Assembly (NCBI GenBank): GCA_035771175.1 | Contig: CM069598.1 | Location: forward strand, 21,676,438 to 21,740,437 | DNA length: 64,000 nucleotides | Origin: Paratinospora sagittata | Taxonomy: Eukaryota; Streptophyta; Magnoliopsida; Ranunculales; Menispermaceae | Direction of reading: 5' to 3' | In this document: positions 56,788 through 64,000 of the stretch, one piece after another | How positions within the stretch are numbered: position 1 is the first letter of the stretch | How the letters are laid out: each line of letters opens with the position of its first letter | The notes under the pieces: model-generated | What the model was told of the DNA's origin: nothing | What the model saw: only the letters and a program-made list of their open reading frames with translations | The model's database searches: none | Program-made: the position numbers and the translations under genes

Positions 56788-57194
56788 TTGTGGCATAAAT
56801 TGCTCAAAATTACTTTTGTTCACAGCCTAGCACATGCATTACCTTTTTCCATTTCAAAAAGGGCACTCAGTTAAATATAATTAAAAAATATCTAAAACAA
56901 TTTATATTACATGTGGAATAACTTCGCCTATGCCAAGCTTTTTCATGTTACCTCTACACACAACCAGTTGCAAGCTCCAAGAAAAGGAAGATTGCATTAG
57001 ATAGTTGATCGCTAATGTCAAATTTTGTGAAATATTCTATGAACATGAATCCACTTAAGAGAGCAAAGGGGAGGAAGTGCATTCATGAATCACGTAGCTA
57101 ATACCATGACAAAAAAGGCGATTCTAAATTGAGTTAAGCATATATTATGTGTAAAATAATCTTTGTCTTTTAGGCATCTCAAAAGCACCATATT
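56788..57194. other. AT-rich DNA, no gene seen
   Basis: Nothing recognisable on either strand. The last 14 bases (57181-57194) are the left TSD of the following SINE. Confidence 0.4.
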
Positions 57195-57351
57195 GGTTGA
57201 GTCCCAAGGTCGTCCCTGTATAGAAGTTTCAAGGTTTGATCCTTGGAGACGCCCTCGTTGGGAGAGGTCTACCATTCCACTTCCGCCTCGAACAAGGATT
57301 AGTCTCATAATCGAAGGGTGTGGGGATACCTTGTGGAACCCAAAAAACAAA
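57195..57351 (+). mobile_element. SINE-like insertion with 14-bp TSD
   Basis: A 157-bp piece, much richer in GC than its surroundings, with a B-box-like GGTTTGATCC (57233-57242) and an A-rich end (CCCAAAAAACAA). Flanked by AAAAGCACCATATT / AAAAGCACCACATT (57181-57194 and 57352-57365; 13 of 14). It differs from the SINE at 28714 and from the Au family. Confidence 0.75.
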
Positions 57352-57641
57352 AAAAGCACCACATTCTATAAATCATGCCAATGCCAAATACCAAACCAAG
57401 CATATTTCTTTTTTACTTAGCTATAAATCAAAAGTAATGTGGTCTTCAAGCCTATTCGATTATTTGAAACATAACAATGCTAATGTATGTCTCCAAACTT
57501 CTCAAAAAGTTCCTAAATGTTTTCATACTTTCTGATTTTGGCACCTCCACAAGCTCATGTTGAATATACTAAGTGTGAAATGTTCTCAACTAACAATATG
57601 ATCATTTTATCAGAAATCCACATATTACCCTCTATTTCTCA

Positions 57642-59571
57642 ATGAACTCTTGATCCATCATCTTCATCAAAGCTGTGTTTTAATTTTTTCTAATCCTTCT
57701 GCACCAAGGTGTACACTTCTAAATATAAAGAATCCTCTTAAGCAAAACAGGTAATGGAGTCTTTCATATTTTGCAAAACAAATTTACTCTTCCATCTATA
57801 TTCAATATAGATTTCTTACCTGCGAAATAAGTCTTTCCTTCAACTTTGCTTTCAAAACAAAGACATTCTCATGCTTTTTTTCCCCTTCTCTCTATCATTC
57901 AAATAGCTTCAAATAGGAGAAGTAACCTTTTTTTTTTTAACTGGAGATCTCATAAATCAAACAAAGCTCCTGAGACATTACATTTCTATTTGAGAACTTA
58001 GCAATCAACCCAAAATTGAGAAATCTCGATCATTAGAATTCTCAATTAAGATCATTAGCAAGAGAAACGATTGCCCACAAGAAATTCTTCTCAAGAATTT
58101 TTTACCACAAAACTAATTAGTTCATATAATCTTCTTCATTTTTGTTTTTCATTTTTATAAACCCTTTCCTTCGAGTTGACTTTAGTCAGATGTAAGCATT
58201 ATATGATAGTGGAAGACCCAGAGCTCTTTATTGGGCCCTTAATATTTATTAAGGTTCAAGATAAGCAAATTCTATTGTTTCTCTTTTCCTTTTTTCTCAT
58301 CAAACAAGTAGCCAAACCAACACCTAATAAATGCTTCAAAAGTGTCATTTTCCTTCATTTTGACCCCAAAGAAGATCAAATCCAACTTACACAAGATGTT
58401 TCAAAAACTATCTTTTTATGTCTATCCTTAATAAATGTTTCTGGTCTTTATAAATGTATAGAGTGCATTCATTGTATTGTACACTTGTCTATTGTTCCAT
58501 AGAATACATACTCCTTTATGCATTATATACTTCTTTCTTCACATAATCCATTCACTTCATTTATTTTATGCATTACACAATCCTCTCTTTAAAAATCTTA
58601 CATCACAACAAATGCCTTATGATAACTATGTACAACACACACTTGCATAAAATTATAAATACTTATGGTTATAGCATGTCCTTCATGTGAATTTTCCTTG
58701 TATGTATTGTATAGAACATACAGATGAGTGTACAATGCAATGAATTTACTCTATACAATTATAAAGCCTTGAAACATTGTTAAGGATAGATATGAAAAGA
58801 GAGTTTTTGAAACAATCATCAAGAGTGGTGGGATTTGATAATCTTTGGGGTAGAAGGGAAGAGCAATGACATTTTTGTAGCATTTATTATGGTTTGGTAC
58901 TATTACTTGTTTGATAAGGAAAAAGGAAAGAGAAACAATTAACGTTGCTTCTCTTGAGCTTTACAAATATCAATGACCCAATGACAAAGCTCTAGGTCTT
59001 TCAAAATCATAATGCTTAGTTCTGACTCAAGTCAACTCTAACAAAAGAAAGGAAGAACAAAATGAAGAAAAAAAAAACAAAAAAAGAATTGATTTGCTTC
59101 CTAGTAAGAAATCCGTGACAAGAATTTTTTATGGGTGTTCATTTCTCTTGTTAATAATCTTAGCTGAGAATTGTCGAACTCGAGATTTCTCAAGCTTGAT
59201 TTGATTTATGAGGTCTCAAGTAGAAATGTATTGTCTCAAGAGATTTGGTTTGATTTATTATATTTCAGTACAATAGAGTTGCTTCTCTTGTTGGAATTTG
59301 TCTAAACAATATAGAAGGGAAGGGTGAAGAGAAACATGAGAATTTCCTTCTTTTGAAAGAAAAGTGAAAGGAATGAGTTATTCGCAAATAAGAAGTCTAC
59401 ATTAAATACAGAAAGAAGAGTAATTTTCTTTTGCAACATATGAAAGACTACTTTACCAGTTTTGTTGAAGAGGATCCTTTGCAGTTAGAACTTAGAAGTG
59501 TAAACCATCTCAGAGAAGGATTAGAAAATTTAAAATACAATATTGATGAAGATGATGGATCAAGAGTTCAT
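57642..59571. repeat. Large inverted repeat, arms about 870 bp, loop 188 bp
   Basis: The left arm 57642-58511 pairs with the reverse complement of the right arm 58700-59571, collinear over the whole length, at roughly 75-80% identity by eye. Example: left 58167 onward TTGACTTTAGTCAG...GCATTATATGA against right 59030 downward TTGACTTGAGTCAG...GCATTATGATT. The spacer is 58512-58699. Similarity resumes outside the arms (about 57600-57640 with 59848-59890) after roughly 275 extra bases on the right. The arms hold fragmentary coding-like stretches I cannot identify. It could be a foldback-type transposon, an inverted gene-fragment duplication or a hairpin-RNA locus. Confidence 0.85.
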
Positions 59572-60539
59572 AGAAAGCTTTGGTGCTAGGGAAACAATGA
59601 GATGGTTGAGTTTTTTTTTACGTGATTCAAAACATTATAAGGTAGAAGATTAGACGTGATGACAATGAGCATGCAAAAATCATGCATCCATCTAGATGAG
59701 TTGTGAAAGAAATGAGGCACATAAAAGTTGGGACCAACAATTTTCAACAGCTTAAAGAAATTAGGATTTGATACTTTTAGTGGTTCATTACCACATTACC
59801 CTAAAATAGATAAAGTTATTATTAACTTAATTGACAGTTGAACTCTTGAAAAATAGAGGGCAATTTGGGGAATTCTAAATGATAACACTGCGAATTCGAG
59901 AACTTTTTGCATTATGAACAATATAGATTAGGTAATCATCATTATACTACTAATCATGTTTTTCATTTACAGGTACAAGTTTACAAATTGGTTTCAGTTC
60001 CAATTAACCAATATCAAAGAGAGGCATTGCTTGACACAATGATGAATTCATAATGCAATGACCAATGAAACTAGAAATAATTTACATTCTAGAAGGCATC
60101 AAGAAAGAATGACTAAACATAACCAACAAAGACAACAATATAGCTTTAGGGATAGACTATGACATCAAAAACAAAATACAAACAAATCAAGAACCTATTT
60201 TAAGAGAACATCGGTATTTTGATATATTTTACATATTTAAATTAGTTTTTAATATTAATTTTAGAAATCTTGATCTGAAAATTGGAATTTGTAATGGTCA
60301 AAGATTAATATGTATAGTTTCATGTGATTGATATAGAAATTGTGATAAAAGATAGACAATTACAAGGCACAAGGATGTTCATCCCAAGAAAACTACTCAA
60401 ACTTCACAAAACGTTAACGTGCAATATACCTTGATTTGAAAACAATTTCCCATCAAATTAGCTTTTGCTTTAACCATTAACAAATCACAAAGTCAAACAA
60501 TTCCTCGTGTTGGAATATATCTTTCAAAACATGTTTTTA
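59572..60539. other. AT-rich DNA beyond the inverted repeat
   Basis: Apart from the outlying inverted-repeat match near 59848-59890, no gene or bounded repeat is recognised. Confidence 0.4.
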
Positions 60540-60552
60540 CTCATGGACAATT

Positions 60553-62021
60553 TTATTTTTTTGACTAGAAACAAAAGTATATTGTATTAATTGTGTAATA
60601 TCTACAGCAAAAATACACTAAGACCCATGGTCCAAATAGCAACAACAAGAATCAAGAATCAAAAGCTATCCAAAATGGGATTCCATCCCAGCAACCAATC
60701 CCCAAGAGAAAAACTCCTAGCTAGCTTACTAGCGCTATCCCAGAGGGAAGCCAAAAAGAAAGAATTTTCTCAAACTTCCCCACACTCCTTGACATGGTCA
60801 TAAAAAATGCGAGAATTCCTTTCCAAATAGACCACACAACTGCAAAAACGAAAATATGCCAATAATCCCACAACCGTCTCGGCAGAACTGAAGCATCAGG
60901 AAAGGCCCATAAAGAAGAAGCATTGGGGAACCCTCCCACTAAAGGAGTAATTCCCATCGTCTCCAGATCCTTCTGGAAAACTCACAATGCACAAAGATAT
61001 GCTGACTAGATTCACCACTAGCCTTACACAAACAACACCAATTAGGTGAAAGTGTCAAGTTCTTAAAGCGCCTTTGAAGGATATCCGCACAATTCAACCT
61101 GTCATGAGCAATAGTCTATCCCAAAAATTTGTCTTTAGAAGTGACATGAACTTTCCAAATGAAGTCACGGGGGAAGTTGAAGAAAGCAGAAGATGGGTCA
61201 TGGTTAGAGGAGAGGTGGTGAAAGAAAGATTTGGAGGAAAACTCCCCCGAACATCCTATTGGCCATGAAAATCTATCACGCACATTAGAAAGTTGAACTC
61301 CCTCCAAAATCTCAAGAAGGGAGGAGGCTTGTAAATACTTTCTATCAGAAGGGTCCTTTCTAAGGTGGAGACACCAAGAAGGCTTAGCTCCAACACTACC
61401 GTCCAAAGGAACCCAGAAGTCGCCTATAGAATGATTAGGTATGGTTGAACGTCTGTAGATGTTTGGAAATAACTCACTAAACTTAGATGAACCACACCAA
61501 TCATCCTCCCAAAATCTAAATAAGGCTCCATCACCCACTTTGAGACAAACATGGGGAGAGAACAACGGATAAAGTGAATGAATGAACTTCCAAAGACTTT
61601 GGTAAGAGACATTGGGGGACACACGAGCAATCCTTGAGTTCCTATGACACCCATGGCAACTAACCACCACCTTGGCCCACAGAGAATCTTTTTCATCTAG
61701 AAACCGCCAAAGCCACTTTCCCGCGAAGGCCTTGTTTCTTAACACCAAATTGTCAATTCCCAAACCTCCCTGATCAACCGATCTGTTGACCAAGCTCCAT
61801 TTCACTAGGCTTTCCCCCCTATCATTTTCCTCTCCCTTCCAAAGAAATTTCCTCATCAACCTCTCAATCCGCCACGCCACCACCGTAAAAATTTTGAACA
61901 TGGAAAGGAAGTAGGTAGGCATGGACTCCAGCACACTCTTAATCAGAGTTAATCTGCCACCTTTTGAGAGGAAACTTCTCCTCCAGCCATCAAGTCTTCT
62001 TGACATAGTCTGAGAGAAATG
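60553..62021 (-). mobile_element. 5'-truncated L1, 1.47 kb
   Basis: TSD CTCATGGACAATT (60540-60552 and 62022-62034). The minus strand encodes the distal RT region over 61116-62006: RRSFLSKGGRLTLIKSVLES, VDQGGLGIDNLVLRNKAFAG, KWLWRFLDEKDSLW, FRFWEDDWCGSSKFS. It continues in other frames to about 60721. The frame breaks where the zinc-binding domain begins (near 61116). It is the longest uninterrupted L1 coding stretch in the window apart from 46159-47058. Confidence 0.92.
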
Positions 62022-62034
62022 CTCATGGACAATT

Positions 62035-62530
62035 ATATGTATTATTATTTAAAAGACTAACCAAAAATGCAACAAAAGTATTATTATTTAAAAGACTAAC
62101 CAAAAATACAACAAAAATTTTAATAAAACCAAAAACTAATCATTTAAATGATTAAACCCACACTATGAATGTTGTACATTGAGAGATTTTCTTAAATATG
62201 AAAATATTTCATAAAAAATCATTAGTATTTGCATTGCGTATTTCATTCATATTTCGTTGATTTTGACTTGACTGATTGATTTATCTGTTTTGCCTATGAC
62301 ATTCTTTTTTATCAATATGGTCTTACATGTTGCATTAAAATTTAAAATAGTATATTTTTAAGTTTAAACTCCATAGAAAAAGACTTTTTCTTAAAGCCGC
62401 CAATATAAAGTTTTGTACTTGCATTGCCAGTACCCAGCCCATGAAAAAAAAAAAGAAAAAGAAAAGGAAAAACAGAGGGAAAAAGGACTAATTGTTACAT
62501 TTTTATAAAATGGGAAAAACTTACAATTGT
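62035..62530. other. AT-rich DNA, no gene seen
   Basis: A run of ATTATTATTTAAAAGACTAACCA... is tandemly repeated around 62041-62110. Nothing else is recognised. Confidence 0.45.
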
Positions 62531-63309
62531 TTCTTTTTAAAAGAAACTAATAAGTATTATATATATTTGAGTAAGAAAACAATACAAAAAAAAAAAAAAA
62601 AAATTATACAACTACAACAACCGTCCAACTCATCCTTGTTCCTAAGCTGATACAAAATTGCCCCACCTTCTAAGCCAATCACCTAAAGCATAACCTTTTG
62701 ACAAGTTGCTATGGCGACTCAAAACGAGGCTAAACGACGAGAATTCTCCCACACTTTAGCCGCCGAACACATATCATCATGGAACACGCGTTTGTTCCAC
62801 TCCTTCTATAAGGACCACAACATTGCCAGACAAACCACCTTCCAGTGATCCCTCTAAGAGGATTGAACACTATTCCAACTCAACTCATAATAGGAAAGTG
62901 ATATTGCCATCTACTCCAAACCTCATTGGCGAAAGGGCACCTCCCATAGCTATGTCTCATAGACTCCAACTCCTATCTACAAAGGTAACACCAATATGGG
63001 GATAAACATATAAATGGAAATCTTTTTTGCATCATATCACCCATATTCATCTTCCTGTGGGAAGTAACCCACCCCAAGAATTTAACCTTTAATGGCACTT
63101 GTGCTTTCCAAATAGAGCTATGACGAATGAAAGGAGGGGCATTGGACTCATTAAGGATAAATGCATGGAAGGATTTGGTGGAAAAAGTTCCCGAAGACTC
63201 CCATGGCCAGGTAACTCTGTCATCTTCCTCAGACAAATGACAGCCCTCAAGCAAGCTAACGAGAGACAACACATCTCATTCCTCTCTAGGGGAGATATGC
63301 CTTCCTAAG
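62531..63309 (-). mobile_element. L1 fragment interrupted by a copia element
   Basis: Minus-strand L1 3' half. ORF 62973-63272 encodes LLEGCHLSEEDDRVTWPWES, KAQVPLKVKFLGWV and LSPYWCYLCR. It ends abruptly at the copia LTR boundary (63309/63310), and the reading frame is open to that point (ISPLERNEM). The rest of this L1 probably lies beyond the copia element, outside the window. The 3' edge near 62531 is approximate. Confidence 0.8.
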
Positions 63310-63649
63310 TGTTGAATTTAGAGAAGAAAATAATTCACATATATTTTTATGATCACTGTACTGTCTGAATATATAATGGAAGGAAGAAACACTCCTTTCA
63401 CTATATTTGGTAACAAGATACTAATTACTAAAAATCAGGAAACTAGTAAAATAGGAAACTATAAAATAGGAAACAAACTAATAGAGATATCAGGAATTTT
63501 CAAAATCTCTTTATTCCTAAATTAATGTAGACAACTAGTAAAGGAAACTGATCCCTGAAAATCAGCAGTTGTATCCCTGAAAATCAGCAGCTGTATTCCT
63601 GAAAATCAGCAGCTGTATCCTTGAAAATCAGGGATCAAGTATTTCAACA
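63310..63649 (-). mobile_element. 3' LTR of a Ty1/copia element
   Basis: A 340-bp LTR with TGTTGAA...TTCAACA ends. On the minus strand it begins just after the polypurine tract GAGGGGGAG at 63649 and ends at 63310. CTAAG (63305-63309) is the candidate TSD; its partner lies outside the window. Inside is a 22-bp tandem repeat. Confidence 0.88.
63553..63632. repeat. 22-bp tandem repeat within the copia LTR
   Basis: Three full units of CCTGAAAATCAGCAGCTGTA-type sequence (63553-63574, 63575-63596, 63597-63618) and a partial fourth. They lie close to the upstream end of the LTR, where enhancer repeats are often found. Confidence 0.85.
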
Positions 63650-64000
63650 CTCCCCCTCAAGCTAGGCGTAGATGTTAATCAAGCCAAGCTTGATACTCAA
63701 AACTTCAAAATTCTTCCTTGGTAGAGCTTTAGTGAGGATATCTGCTATTTGCTGACTTGTCGGTGTAGCAGACTAACTGTTCCATTTTCTATCTTCTCCT
63801 TTATGAAGTGGCGATCTATCTCCACATGCTTGGTCCTGTCATGATGTACTGGATTCTTTGCAATGTTAATAGCTGACTGATTGTCACAAAATACCTTCAT
63901 TGATTCAGAAGCGATGATTCCTAGTTCCCTCATTAGTCTTTCCAGTCATATTCCCTCACAAATTTCGAGTGTCATAACTCTGAACTCTGCTTCTGCACTG
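63650..64000 (-). pseudogene. Ty1/copia RNase H and pol C-terminus, cut by the window edge
   Basis: Minus-strand RNase H end of a copia polyprotein: CAEAEFRVMTLEICEGI, a TGA where the family has W, then LMRELGI, FCDNQSAINIAKNPVHHDRT, KHVEIDRHFIKEKI. A frameshift near 63750 then leads into TSQQIADILTKALPRKNFEV, LSIKLGLINIYA and a stop, followed by the polypurine tract and LTR. Two lesions indicate an inactive copy. The remainder is outside the window. Confidence 0.9.

Noticed and set aside
57090..57362. 90-codon minus-strand open frame
   Set aside because: It coincides with the TSD-bounded SINE-like insertion; the frame is a by-product of its high GC content.
58176..58502. 108-codon plus-strand open frame
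   Set aside because: It lies in the left arm of the inverted repeat, is not conserved as a frame in the other arm, and resembles no known protein.
43860..64000. Search for the PEX6 N-terminal exon
   Set aside because: No minus-strand frame resembles the PEX6 N-terminus; all sizeable frames are L1, copia or repeat-derived.

Overview
The window is nuclear DNA of a flowering plant, a eudicot judging by its gene content. It is AT-rich, has spliced genes with GT-AG introns, and is heavily invaded by plant-type retroelements and hAT/Harbinger DNA transposons. The L1 and LTR families resemble those common in cucurbits, but that placement is only an impression. I can support three real genes: a SAUR-type auxin-response gene (2142-2561, +), an intronless 5-oxoprolinase gene (13105-16920, -), and the 3' two thirds of a PEX6 peroxisomal AAA-ATPase gene (23030-43859, -). 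I placed thirteen PEX6 exons at splice-site resolution. They join without a frame break into 551 residues. The N-terminal part, roughly 390 residues by comparison with Arabidopsis PEX6, is not in the window and should lie beyond base 64000.

Layout. 1-5000: SAUR gene with promoter, otherwise AT-rich spacer. 5012-7883: a Ty3/gypsy remnant carrying one LTR, a retropepsin and gag but no RT, RNase H or integrase. 8561-12729: a decayed direct duplicate of the PEX6 exon e-l region, with stops, frameshifts, lost exons and destroyed Walker motifs. 12990-17750: 5-oxoprolinase with leader and poly(A) signal. 17760-22500: AT-rich DNA with a Harbinger transposase pseudogene that is itself broken by a MITE. 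23030-43859: PEX6, whose introns hold L1, RTE, SINE and hAT insertions; one intron alone is 10.6 kb. 43860-64000: no host exon seen, most likely the very long upstream PEX6 intron. It is a pile of nested elements: a four-level hAT/L1/L1/hAT nest, a hAT transposon split by a solo LTR, a large inverted repeat with about 870-bp arms, two more L1 fragments, and a Ty1/copia 3' end running off the edge.

Many insertions are bounded by target-site duplications (TSDs) read directly from the sequence, so their order can be reconstructed. A SINE inserted before the PEX6 segment was duplicated, because both copies carry it with the same 13-bp TSD. An L1 tail entered the pseudogene copy afterwards.

The three host genes do not form a pathway. 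SAUR proteins act in auxin-driven cell expansion, 5-oxoprolinase recycles 5-oxoproline to glutamate in glutathione turnover, and PEX6 with PEX1 recycles the PEX5 import receptor at peroxisomes. I found no clear novel multi-gene system. The most unusual structures are the long inverted repeat at 57642-59571, which could be transcribed into a hairpin RNA, the nested element stack at 47991-51260, and evenly spaced palindromes inside the solo LTR.
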